DNA of 64,000 nt from Advenella kashmirensis W13003 (GTDB taxonomy: Bacteria > Pseudomonadota > Gammaproteobacteria > Burkholderiales > Burkholderiaceae_B). Location: the NCBI RefSeq assembly GCF_000506985.1, contig NZ_KI650982.1, positions 124,001-188,000 on the forward strand. The letters are read 5' to 3'. Each line of letters begins with the position of its first letter. Position 1 is the stretch's first letter. Shown piece after piece: positions 43,116 through 49,733 of this stretch. Below the pieces are notes generated by a model. That model searched no databases. It had not been told where the DNA came from and was given only the letters and a program-made list of their open reading frames with translations. Made by a program: the position numbers and the translations under genes.

Positions 43116-43529
43116 ATGAATGGCGCAGCTTTTAAAACGATAACGGCAGCGGCGTGCATATTCACAGCGCAATGGTCCTATGCCAGCGACATCCAATTAA
43201 AGGAGTTAACTAACGCAGCACAGCATTGGATATTTCTGACCGAGGCATGTCGTTTCACATATCCGGAACTGAACAAGCCAACCATATACCGCAAGATGGC
43301 ATTGGATATTGTGCGAATTACAGGAAAACCCTATGCAAACGCTCAAGATTTAGCAGATAAGCAATTTGCATTTTACGAGGAAACATTACACGCTTTGGAT
43401 CAAGAAAGATTACAAAAAATAAGACAAATTGACGATGGCTCCCAGGGGCATTTTATTTATTGCGAAACATCGGCCTTTGAAACCCAACAAAATTTCAGAA
43501 GCAAACTACGCAGCGCCTTTGAAAAGTAG
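43116..43529 (+). CDS. Exported protein of the immunity region
   Basis: 137 aa from the ATG at 43116 with AAGGGG 8 bases upstream. An N-terminal signal peptide (cleaved after SYAS near residue 22-24) leads to a helical periplasmic domain with two Cys (about 43 and 118). No family recognised. It lies between cI and the second operator pair, so it is probably co-expressed with the repressor in the lysogen. A periplasmic location suits superinfection exclusion, but this is inference. Confidence 0.6.
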   Translation: MNGAAFKTITAAACIFTAQWSYASDIQLKELTNAAQHWIFLTEACRFTYPELNKPTIYRKMALDIVRITGKPYANAQDLADKQFAFYEETLHALDQERLQKIRQIDDGSQGHFIYCETSAFETQQNFRSKLRSAFEK

Positions 43530-43547
43530 AAGAATTGGTCTCCTCAC

Positions 43548-43570
43548 CCGCCGCTAACGCGGTTTTTTTT
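43548..43570 (+). terminator. Terminator of the cI operon
   Basis: Short CCGC/GCGG stem (43551-43554 with 43559-43562) followed by eight Ts, right after the exported protein gene and before the second operator pair. Confidence 0.5.
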
Positions 43571-43586
43571 GGTCACTTCCTAAAAC

Positions 43587-43625
43587 TAGCAAAGTTTTGC
43601 TTGATTGACTAGCAATACTTTGCTA
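43587..43625. promoter_or_regulatory. Operator pair OL-like (two 16-bp sites)
   Basis: Sites at 43587-43602 and 43610-43625, of the same TAGCAA...TTGCTA type and the same 23-bp centre spacing as the pair beside cro. About 990 bp separates the two pairs, which flank cI and the exported protein gene. The second site covers the spacer and -10 of the early + promoter. Confidence 0.75.
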
Positions 43626-43629
43626 TATT
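43601..43629 (+). promoter_or_regulatory. Early rightward promoter
   Basis: TTGATT (43601-43606), 17-base spacer, TATATT (43624-43629). It overlaps both operators, so it is repressed in the lysogen. It points into a structured leader and then the early operon ending with int. Confidence 0.65.
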
Positions 43630-43637
43630 GTGAGCCA

Positions 43638-43674
43638 TGCATTCGAAATACAGAATGCACTGTTCTTTAAAAAC
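43638..43674 (+). promoter_or_regulatory. nut-like leader: boxB-like hairpin then boxA
   Basis: A 7-bp perfect stem with 8-base loop (43638-43644 with 43653-43659) is followed two bases later by TGTTCTTTAAAAAC (43661-43674), which matches the boxA consensus of rRNA and phage antitermination leaders. The order hairpin then boxA is that of rrn leaders rather than of lambda nut. No N-like gene is recognised. Confidence 0.55.
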
Positions 43675-43683
43675 TGATTGAAA

Positions 43684-44256
43684 TTAAGGTTTGGACGAAT
43701 TTTTCGCTGATTTTTGTTGCGCCTTATCGGCAATTTTCTTCTGCCTGAGCAATTGCCTGATTTGAATTTCACATTCTGGATATTCGCCGATGATGTGCGC
43801 AAAGATCTTTTCCGCGCGCGTTAGGCGGCGTTCTTCGACAAGTAGATGGTCGCTTTTATAACCTAACATGGACAGCGAGTTAAGCCGAGCGCAGTGGGCG
43901 AGCAGTTGAATTTCATCGGTATCTTGATGCGTTATTTTTCTGTACTCAGTCCAGATTTCCTCATCGGACAGTTCGCTAAATCGGTCATAGATATTCTTGT
44001 AGGCTTGAAATTGAAACTTTGCAAACGATGCCTTCTGGCCAGGAGCGTAAACAAACTGATATGCGGTGAGAATCGCCATAATCAAGCCTATCGCGATCGA
44101 CCAAATATTAAGCTGCGCAATGACTGCGCTGGAGAATAAGAGCAAAACAAAAGCAAATATTTTGTCTACTCTTCCATATAGTTTGTAGAGCGCCTTTTCG
44201 TAGCACATTGAATAAGCCAATGTAAATTTTTCTGTAGAAACGGCATCGTTTTGCAT
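43684..44256 (-). CDS. SLATT-like two-helix membrane protein
   Basis: 190 aa. Two close membrane helices (about 32-49 and 52-71) are preceded by YKLYGRVDKIF and followed by a helical cytoplasmic region, the layout of SLATT (SMODS/SLOG-associated two-TM) effectors, which are thought to form pores or sense ligands in bacterial conflict systems. C-terminus Lys-rich. It is the second gene of a two-gene - unit inside the + early operon, 9 bases after the small Pro-rich gene, with AAGGAA upstream. AT-richer than its neighbours. Family call is tentative. Confidence 0.5.
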   Translation of the reverse strand: MQNDAVSTEKFTLAYSMCYEKALYKLYGRVDKIFAFVLLLFSSAVIAQLNIWSIAIGLIMAILTAYQFVYAPGQKASFAKFQFQAYKNIYDRFSELSDEEIWTEYRKITHQDTDEIQLLAHCARLNSLSMLGYKSDHLLVEERRLTRAEKIFAHIIGEYPECEIQIRQLLRQKKIADKAQQKSAKNSSKP

Positions 44257-44265
44257 AGTATTTCC

Positions 44266-44409
44266 TTATTTATTCCCTCCTTTGTTCGGAGGAGGTGGAG
44301 GGGCTGGCATTTTCGGCGCGTGGTCTTTCTGCGAATAATTGGGTGGTGCTGGCTGCTTGATCGAATGGTTCGGTACCACGTTACCGCTGCTTTTGTTTTC
44401 GTTGCTCAT
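44266..44409 (-). CDS. Small proline-rich protein upstream of the SLATT-like gene
   Basis: 47 aa (MSNENKSSGNVVPNHS, then APPNYSQKDHAPKMPAPPPPP). GGTGAG precedes the ATG by 2-3 bases, close but usable. It ends 9 bases before the SLATT-like start, so they are probably an operon. Disordered, low-complexity; it might be a regulatory or linker partner of the membrane protein. Confidence 0.5.
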   Translation of the reverse strand: MSNENKSSGNVVPNHSIKQPAPPNYSQKDHAPKMPAPPPPPNKGGNK

Positions 44410-44431
44410 ATCTCACCTATTTTGTGATGGG

Positions 44432-44569
44432 TTGGTTTGGAAACTTGATCCTATCACGGAACGCGTCACCTGCGTAGTGGTGAGAAACCCGGGGCTGACC
44501 GGGACCTTCAAGAATCTTAATTTCAGTCAGTTTTTAAAGTCCGCCGAACAATTCCGGAAGGATGACTGA
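44432..44569 (+). CDS. Small phage protein with uncertain start
   Basis: Open frame up to TGA at 44567-44569. The part after 44432 (VWKLDPITERVTCVVVRNPG) reads like a real protein; upstream it overlaps the Pro-rich gene on the other strand. TTG at 44432 is the best start, giving 45 aa. First gene of the + early operon if real. Four bases before the next ATG. Confidence 0.4.
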   Translation: MVWKLDPITERVTCVVVRNPGLTGTFKNLNFSQFLKSAEQFRKDD

Positions 44570-44572
44570 CGA

Positions 44573-44803
44573 ATGAATGCAATCCACTCCCTCGCTTTTT
44601 ATCTGGCCGCCGGTATATTCACCTGGGCCTTCGTTGAAATTTCAGATCGAAGAAAGCTGAATAAGCCAGGACTCTCCTACAGCGAGTACCTGCGCCTGCA
44701 GGAAGAACGCATCCCCGTCTGGGGTTGGATCGGCGGCCTGGTCTTTTTCCTGATCCTGTTCGTCCTGGTCCCCTTCGTGGGGTTTGCGGCAGATCTGACA
44801 TGA
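44573..44803 (+). CDS. Small two-helix membrane protein
   Basis: 76 aa with two membrane helices (about 6-22 and 50-71) around a charged loop (DRRKLNKPGLSYSEYLRLQEER). Its stop overlaps the next start as ATGA. Early gene; possibly a superinfection-exclusion or host-takeover factor. Not recognised. Confidence 0.6.
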   Translation: MNAIHSLAFYLAAGIFTWAFVEISDRRKLNKPGLSYSEYLRLQEERIPVWGWIGGLVFFLILFVLVPFVGFAADLT

Positions 44804-44991
44804 AACCCAGCATCGCTGACCTTCAAGAGGCCGCCCGTCGATCCAGATTGACGATCCCCCTTGAGGTCGCGATGCAATCCCCTGCCCTTGCCTATTGCTT
44901 AAACAAAACGGCGCTGATCATTGCGAAGCGCCGAACATCCACCCCGCCTAAGCCCGATTTCAAGAGACTGGCCGCCGGCGACATTGACTGA
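44800..44991 (+). CDS. Small phage early protein
   Basis: 63 aa (MKPSIADLQEAARRSRLTIP, ending RLAAGDID), soluble and basic. It starts on the overlapping ATGA of the preceding membrane protein and ends 7 bases before the first DUF1566-like gene. No family recognised. Confidence 0.55.
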   Translation: MKPSIADLQEAARRSRLTIPLEVAMQSPALAYCLNKTALIIAKRRTSTPPKPDFKRLAAGDID

Positions 44992-44998
44992 GAGAACC

Positions 44999-45619
44999 AT
45001 GGAAACCATCCAAATCGAAGAAGTTCAGAACACCGACGTCCCTGCTACCCCTGGTATAGCTTTCGCCGGCGGGTTCTATTTCGGCCAAATCAACATCAAC
45101 GGCGTCGCCCACGCACTGGTTGTATCTCCCAAAGAGGCCGGCGAGTTCGAAGGCGTCTGGGGCGAGTATGGCCAGGCGGTTGACGCTCGCAGTATGGTCG
45201 ACGGCTTAACAAACACACTGGCCATGGCCGCAGCTGAATCAGAACTTGCTCAGCAGGCATTGGCTCTGACCATCAACGACAAATCAGACTGGTATATCCC
45301 TGCACGCGACGAGCTGGAGGTGCTGTATCGCAACCTGAAACCAACCGCCCGGCTCAATGGTTGCTGGTGGCGTGATGGCGAGAACATGAATGCCGTGCCG
45401 CCCACAGCTGCGTACACCAAAGACAATCCAGCCCAGACCGCCGCAACAGCCTTCCAAGATGACGGCGAGCAAGCAATGGCTGACGATTGCTATTGGACTT
45501 CGACGCAGGTCAGCGCCGACAGCGCTGCTATTCAGCTTTTCTACGATGGGTATCAGGGCTACTACGGCAAGGGTATTGAGTTCCGAGTCCGCGTTGTCCG
45601 CAGATTAAAAATTTTGTAA
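44999..45619 (+). CDS. DUF1566-like C-type-lectin-fold protein A with DGR-type variable C-terminus
   Basis: 206 aa from the ATG at 44999; a longer frame to 44921 lies inside the preceding gene and is rejected. It starts METIQIEEVQNTDVP. The fold blocks WYIPARDELEVLYRNL, WWRDGENMNA and YWTSTQVSA are typical of DUF1566/Lcl-type domains, which have a C-type-lectin/FGE-like core. The last ~35 codons form the variable segment, ending FRVRVVRRLKIL. Its nearest paralogue (48,462) is clearly diverged in the body but identical outside the variable codons at the C-terminus. No signal peptide. Ligand unknown. Confidence 0.75.
   Translation: METIQIEEVQNTDVPATPGIAFAGGFYFGQININGVAHALVVSPKEAGEFEGVWGEYGQAVDARSMVDGLTNTLAMAAAESELAQQALALTINDKSDWYIPARDELEVLYRNLKPTARLNGCWWRDGENMNAVPPTAAYTKDNPAQTAATAFQDDGEQAMADDCYWTSTQVSADSAAIQLFYDGYQGYYGKGIEFRVRVVRRLKIL
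45503..45607 (+). repeat. Variable region VR-A (105 bp)
   Basis: 35 codons from ACGCAGGTC to the shared CGCAGATTA. Compared with VR-B and VR-C it differs only at first and second codon positions; all third bases match. The 3' thirty bases, where mutagenesis would initiate, are identical in all three. Identity with copy B continues past the stop to about 45630. Confidence 0.75.
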
Positions 45620-45661
45620 TTCAGTCATTTCCAGCATCCAGTCCATAAAGGAATTCCAAAC

Positions 45662-46003
45662 ATGGCCCAAACCCCATTTGACGAAACCCTGCGCAAGATC
45701 CGTCGCGGCGTCCTGATCAACGAACTCACAGAGCAGCTGCAGGACATTGTGAAAGCGGTTGAAGACACCGGCAAAAGCGGCGAAATCGTCATCAAGCTGA
45801 CCATAAAGAAATTTTCGCGCATGAATGCCATCGACATTACCGACAAGGTGACGGTCAAGGTGCCGCAGGATCAGCCAGAGTCCACGATGTTGTTTGCTAC
45901 GGCAGAGGGCAACCTCGTCACCGAGGATCCGCGCCAACAGAAATTGCCACTGAGCGCGGTCAGTATTCCCGGCTCAGCGGATGTCATCGCCCTCAAAAAA
46001 TAA
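45662..46003 (+). CDS. Phage early protein of unknown function
   Basis: 113 aa (MAQTPFDETLRKIRRGVLIN), soluble, with IKLTIKKFSRMNAIDITDKVTVKVP suggesting a beta-rich domain. It lies 42 bases after DUF1566-like gene A and 10 before the DUF2303 gene, which it often accompanies in phages (recollection, not checked). No catalytic motif. Confidence 0.6.
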   Translation: MAQTPFDETLRKIRRGVLINELTEQLQDIVKAVEDTGKSGEIVIKLTIKKFSRMNAIDITDKVTVKVPQDQPESTMLFATAEGNLVTEDPRQQKLPLSAVSIPGSADVIALKK

Positions 46004-46013
46004 GGAGCTTACC

Positions 46014-46892
46014 TTGAATCCAACCACAGATACACCCAACCTGGCCGAAACAGTCGCGCGTTTGACGCCAAAGCCTTTCACCCTCGTCACCGGGCAGCGT
46101 GGAACGCTGTTTGCCGTCCCGGATGGATATTCCATCGACACCGATGCGAAACTGGAAAAGCTCGAACCCGCACCGTACCGCAAAACCGGTTGTTTAAAGT
46201 TTTCGACGGCAGAATCATTTGCCGAATATGTCAACGCGCATAAAACGCCGGAGACGCGACTGTATGCAATGGTTAATCACGAAAGCACAACATGTCCGCT
46301 GCGTATTGTTGCCATTTTCAACGAACACCAGCCCATCGCCCAGAGCACCGATAGCATTGCTGGCTGGCGTGACTTCCGAGCCGAATTCATTCCCGCTTCA
46401 TCCTATGAGTGGCGTACCTGGAATAAAAAGAACAAAGAGGGATTCAGTCAATTTGACTTTGCTGTCTTTCTTGAGGACAACAATAAAGACATCCATAAAC
46501 CCGACGATGCAGCGAGCTGGCCATCCGGGATTGACATGCTGTCCATGGCTCGGGAGCTGGAAATCAACTCTGACAAAAGCTTCAAGTCGGCGGTTCGTAC
46601 GCAATCGGGCGGCATGGCCCTCACCTTCGTCGATAACGACGATGCGGCCACAGCAGAGCGCATGGATGCCTTCAATAAGTTTGCCATTGGCATTCCCGTT
46701 TTCTGGCAGGACCAAGGCTATGTGATCACTGCCCGCCTACGCTACCGTCAGAAAGCAGGCGCACTAATGTTTTTCTACGAACTGGTCCGCCCTGATCTGA
46801 CTGTGGATGATGCTGTCACCAAACTGCTTGCCAAAGTGGAAGAACAGGTATCCATAAAAACGCTGTTCGTCCAGAACGGGACCGAGGTTTAA
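46014..46892 (+). CDS. DUF2303 (YfdQ family) phage protein
   Basis: 292 aa from TTG at 46014, chosen because AAGGAG lies 7 bases upstream; an ATG at 45981 would overlap the upstream gene. Contains the DUF2303 blocks RLYAMVNHEST, WRDFRAEF, EWRTWN and FAVFLEDN. The family occurs in prophage early regions, including E. coli YfdQ; the molecular role is unknown, perhaps recombination-related. Confidence 0.8.
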   Translation: MNPTTDTPNLAETVARLTPKPFTLVTGQRGTLFAVPDGYSIDTDAKLEKLEPAPYRKTGCLKFSTAESFAEYVNAHKTPETRLYAMVNHESTTCPLRIVAIFNEHQPIAQSTDSIAGWRDFRAEFIPASSYEWRTWNKKNKEGFSQFDFAVFLEDNNKDIHKPDDAASWPSGIDMLSMARELEINSDKSFKSAVRTQSGGMALTFVDNDDAATAERMDAFNKFAIGIPVFWQDQGYVITARLRYRQKAGALMFFYELVRPDLTVDDAVTKLLAKVEEQVSIKTLFVQNGTEV

Positions 46893-46901
46893 GGATCGGC
46901 C

Positions 46902-47306
46902 ATGAGAAAACGGTGCCCACGCAAACCTCGTGCAATCAGGATACCCGTTACGGGCTTGCGCGGCACCGTGGCCCTTGATGCGCGCCTTGCCTATGAAGTG
47001 ATCAAGGCCACGCCCGATATCTACGCTTTCAATCGCTTGGTGGACTCTTTCAACATGATGTCCGTCGCCATGCTCAATGACAAGCGCTTCGAACTCGAAC
47101 TGAACATCTATGGCGGCGCAACCCGCGCCCTGGACGAAGCCCGGACGTTGATCGCTGCCGGCGTCCAACTGCCCGCGCGGCTCCTGGAACCTATCCGCAT
47201 TGGCGTGAATGTGATTGACGAAGTGTTGCCCCGCCTGGACCTGGCTTATCTCGCCAATTCTGAATTGACTGCGGTCAATACAGTTAAAGACATGATGAGG
47301 AACTGA
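46902..47306 (+). CDS. Phage early protein of unknown function
   Basis: 134 aa, basic N-terminus (MRKRCPRKPRAIRIP), then helical. Contains FNRLVDSFNMMSVAMLNDKRFELELN. No recognised domain. It starts 9 bases after the DUF2303 gene and ends 1 base before the next ATG, so it is part of the same operon. Confidence 0.6.
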   Translation: MRKRCPRKPRAIRIPVTGLRGTVALDARLAYEVIKATPDIYAFNRLVDSFNMMSVAMLNDKRFELELNIYGGATRALDEARTLIAAGVQLPARLLEPIRIGVNVIDEVLPRLDLAYLANSELTAVNTVKDMMRN

Positions 47307-47307
47307 A

Positions 47308-47694
47308 ATGGATAACCCAGCAAATCTGATCCCGCGCCACGGGCTCGGTCTGAGCCAAGCAGAGGATGCCATGAAGGAAGATGCCGATCTGATTCCCCAA
47401 AAACGTATCACCGGTGACCTGGCGTACGGGGTTCCGATGTTGAAAATCGGTGACCTCTCACAATCTATTCCAGAAACGCAAGTAGGAGCACTGACTAACA
47501 AACGCTCTTTGCGATTAATCCTTGATCAAAAATCGGACGGCACCTTCGCATACAAGGTCCAAGACAATCATACGTGGCTGGTGCTCTATGGCGGAGAGAG
47601 GAATCAAGAGCACCTAGTTTGGTTGGCAATCCCGCCCGGAGATCGTGGGTTTATCGACCAAGTTCATTTGTACAGCGAGGGAAAACTGAAATGA
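47308..47694 (+). CDS. Phage early protein of unknown function
   Basis: 128 aa. N-terminal part (MDNPANLIPRHGLGLSQAED) precedes a mixed beta region (TWLVLYGGERNQEHLVWLAIPP). No family recognised. Its last codons overlap the next small membrane gene as ATGA-type coupling. Confidence 0.55.
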   Translation: MDNPANLIPRHGLGLSQAEDAMKEDADLIPQKRITGDLAYGVPMLKIGDLSQSIPETQVGALTNKRSLRLILDQKSDGTFAYKVQDNHTWLVLYGGERNQEHLVWLAIPPGDRGFIDQVHLYSEGKLK

Positions 47695-47846
47695 AAATTG
47701 CCCTGTACACCCTGCTGGCTTTCGCAGCATGCATTCTTTTAGCGCTTTGGAGCCGGCAGGCGGTGCTCTATCTTGCCGCCGTCGTGGCATTTGTCGCATT
47801 AATAATGTACGGGTTGAGCGGCCGCGAATATGAGGGGTACCTATGA
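47691..47846 (+). CDS. Small membrane protein
   Basis: 51 aa, mostly two membrane helices (about 4-20 and 24-43). Starts within the stop region of the preceding gene and its stop overlaps the next start. The short coupled series 47691-48225 is typical of phage early regions. Function unknown. Confidence 0.55.
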   Translation: MKIALYTLLAFAACILLALWSRQAVLYLAAVVAFVALIMYGLSGREYEGYL

Positions 47847-48049
47847 TTCCCGTCCAAACAATCGAGCAGTTGGTGCTCAGTCATATTCGCCACCAATTGC
47901 CGCGCCATGAGCTTGACACGCAGATCAAAGACCGCAAGCGCCTCAATCACCTTCTGGACGATATTGGTCACGATTGCGGCGTCGTTATCTATGGCCCTAT
48001 TAATACAGGCGAGGACATAGTGCGGTTCATCCGGGAGCGTCGGAGATGA
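47843..48049 (+). CDS. Small phage early protein
   Basis: 68 aa (MIPVQTIEQLVLSHIRHQLP, ending FIRERRR), soluble, helical. Coupled on both sides by overlapping stop and start codons. Not recognised. Confidence 0.55.
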   Translation: MIPVQTIEQLVLSHIRHQLPRHELDTQIKDRKRLNHLLDDIGHDCGVVIYGPINTGEDIVRFIRERRR

Positions 48050-48225
48050 ATAACTACGCGCCTTTGCTCTGGTTAGCATGCGTGCTGGCATCTGCCGCAC
48101 TCATTCCTCTATTCGAGCTAATTGCTCGTTTCTGCGCCGACCGGCTGTCGGCATTTCCATGTAGGAGATTCTATGTGCGACGGAGCGGATTGCCCCGAGA
48201 ACGACATGTTCATGCCAAAACGTAA
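48046..48225 (+). CDS. Small single-helix membrane protein
   Basis: 59 aa, too short for usual ORF cut-offs. One membrane helix (about 6-28) and a basic C-terminus. GGAG precedes the ATG, which overlaps the preceding stop as ATGA. Its 3' end overlaps a 19-codon frame with a strong ribosome site. Confidence 0.5.
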   Translation: MNNYAPLLWLACVLASAALIPLFELIARFCADRLSAFPCRRFYVRRSGLPRERHVHAKT

Positions 48226-48232
48226 ACGGTAA
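48173..48232 (+). CDS. 19-residue peptide with a CxxxxC motif
   Basis: MCDGADCPENDMFMPKRKR, preceded by TAGGAG 5-6 bases before the ATG, one of the best ribosome sites in the operon. It overlaps the 3' end of the 59-aa gene in another frame. Could be a tiny phage protein or a leader peptide. The spacer after it (48233-48461) shows a small GC hairpin and no gene. Confidence 0.35.
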   Translation: MCDGADCPENDMFMPKRKR

Positions 48233-48461
48233 TTGAACACAACGCCTGCATAGCTGGGATATAAGCATCACCCAGGCTCAGGACCCGCGCTGGCCGGTTG
48301 CCAGCACCTTGATTGCAGTCGCTTTTCGCCCGGCGTTATTCACCGGGTAACGTTAAAAGTAAGTCCGGCTTTTCCACAGTGCAACGAATTAAAACGGAAG
48401 GCGACTGCAATGAAGGTCAGTAGCAACTTTTTCCCCTGCAGCAACGAACATTGAGAGAACC

Positions 48462-49085
48462 ATGGAAACCATTCAAATCGAAGAAGTACGCAAAGCAGAA
48501 GTCCCTGCTACCCCTGGCACAGCTTTCGCCGGCGGGTTCTATTTCGGCCAGATCAATATTGACGGCCAGCTGTATGCGCTGGTCGTCGCCCCGAAAGAGT
48601 CAGGCCAGTTTATCGGCAAATGGAGCGAGCATTACGACAAAATTGAAAGCGCAAATAGCGTGTCCGATGGCTTCAAGAACACCCTGGCCATGGCGGACGC
48701 CGGATCAGACATTGCAAAGCGTGCACTGGGCTTAACAATCAACGGGCAAGTGCCCTGGTACATCCCCGCTCGTGACGAGCTGGAGCAAGTCTACCGTCAC
48801 CTGAAGCCCACCACCCGGGAGAACTATTGCTCATGGCGCGATGGCGAGAACGCGAATGCCGTGCCGGCAACCGATGTCTACAGGGAAGATCTGCCCGAAC
48901 AGACTGCTGCGACTGAGTTCCAAGAAGAAGGAGCCGAAGCCATGGACGCTGGCTGGCATTGGTCATCCACGCAGGTCAGCGCCACCGGCGCTGCTATTCA
49001 GTTTTTCAACGATGGGAGTCAGAACGGCAACGGCAAGGATATTGAGTTCCGAGTCCGCGTTGTCCGCAGATTAAAAATTTTGTAA
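48462..49085 (+). CDS. DUF1566-like C-type-lectin-fold protein B with DGR-type variable C-terminus
   Basis: 207 aa (METIQIEEVRKAEVPATPG), the close paralogue of A. Body identity is moderate (for example LGLTINGQVPWYIPARDELE against ALTINDKSDWYIPARDELE), while the C-terminus outside the variable codons is identical to A, down to DNA and beyond the stop. Same leader GAGAGAACC before the ATG. Variable codons here include ACC, GGC, TTT, AAC, AAC, GGC and AAC, several still AAC as expected for an adenine-rich template. Confidence 0.75.
   Translation: METIQIEEVRKAEVPATPGTAFAGGFYFGQINIDGQLYALVVAPKESGQFIGKWSEHYDKIESANSVSDGFKNTLAMADAGSDIAKRALGLTINGQVPWYIPARDELEQVYRHLKPTTRENYCSWRDGENANAVPATDVYREDLPEQTAATEFQEEGAEAMDAGWHWSSTQVSATGAAIQFFNDGSQNGNGKDIEFRVRVVRRLKIL
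48969..49073 (+). repeat. Variable region VR-B (105 bp)
   Basis: Aligned without gaps to VR-A and VR-C. Substitutions confined to the first two bases of twelve codons; no synonymous change. Flanking 3' block identical to the others. Confidence 0.75.
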
Positions 49086-49126
49086 TTCAGTCATTTTCAA
49101 CGTCGCGCATTCATAGGAATACCAAA

Positions 49127-49720
49127 ATGAGCCAAACAGTCACACTCGCCCTGGAAAACGCCAAGGTTGATATCCCGCTGCGATCACTGCTTGAGCAGAT
49201 CGGCAGCACAATTAAGGTAACGATGCATGTGGATTCGGGCACTCCGCCCGTCCCCAAAATAGGCGAATACTGGCACGGCCAGGGTGGCATTTGTGCCGGC
49301 ATCATGCGTGGCCATGGCGGCAAACCTGATTACCACCTGATCCTTGCTGTCGATTCCAGCGCCAAATTTGACGATATTAAATGGGGCGGTTATGGCACGA
49401 AGATCGACGGCGCAGACGATCAATGGGATGGTCAGGCCAATACACAGGCCATCTTACGCGCAAATGGCACTTTCCCTGCCGCTGAGCTGGCGACAACGGT
49501 GCGTTGCGATGGCCATACAGATTTTTACTTGCCGTCCAAGCGCGAATCCGCATTGCTGTATGCCAACCTTCCAGATCAGTTCGAAAGCGGCTGGCACTGG
49601 ACTTCCACGCAGGTCAGCGCCTACAGCGCTGCTATTCAGAATTTCCTCAATGGGAGTCAGAGCAACTACGTCAAGGATGATGAGTTCCGAGTCCGCGTTG
49701 TCCGCAGATTAACCATTTAG
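49127..49720 (+). CDS. DUF1566-like C-type-lectin-fold protein C with DGR-type variable C-terminus
   Basis: 197 aa with an unrelated N-terminal half (MSQTVTLALENAKVDIPL) followed by a DUF1566-like core (GEYWHGQGGICAGIMRG, DFYLPSKRESALLYANL, WHWTSTQVSA). The final block FRVRVVRRLTI is the same as in A and B although the rest of the protein is not. AGGA precedes the ATG. It lies immediately upstream of the Avd-like gene, the order target - avd being typical of DGR cassettes. Confidence 0.75.
   Translation: MSQTVTLALENAKVDIPLRSLLEQIGSTIKVTMHVDSGTPPVPKIGEYWHGQGGICAGIMRGHGGKPDYHLILAVDSSAKFDDIKWGGYGTKIDGADDQWDGQANTQAILRANGTFPAAELATTVRCDGHTDFYLPSKRESALLYANLPDQFESGWHWTSTQVSAYSAAIQNFLNGSQSNYVKDDEFRVRVVRRLTI
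49607..49711 (+). repeat. Variable region VR-C (105 bp)
   Basis: Same length, no gap. Contributes the adenine state at several sites (AAT at codon 12, AAT at 15, AAC at 20). Downstream identity ends right after CAGATTA, whereas VR-A and VR-B share more. Confidence 0.75.
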
Positions 49721-49733
49721 TCCTTTATCTATT

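Noticed and set aside
43601-43674. Ribosomal RNA leader
   Set aside because: The boxB/boxA order is rrn-like, but no rRNA follows and the promoter overlaps phage operators.
44921-44998. Upstream extension of DUF1566-like gene A
   Set aside because: It lies inside the preceding 63-aa gene, and the paralogue B begins with the same METIQIEEV at the internal ATG.
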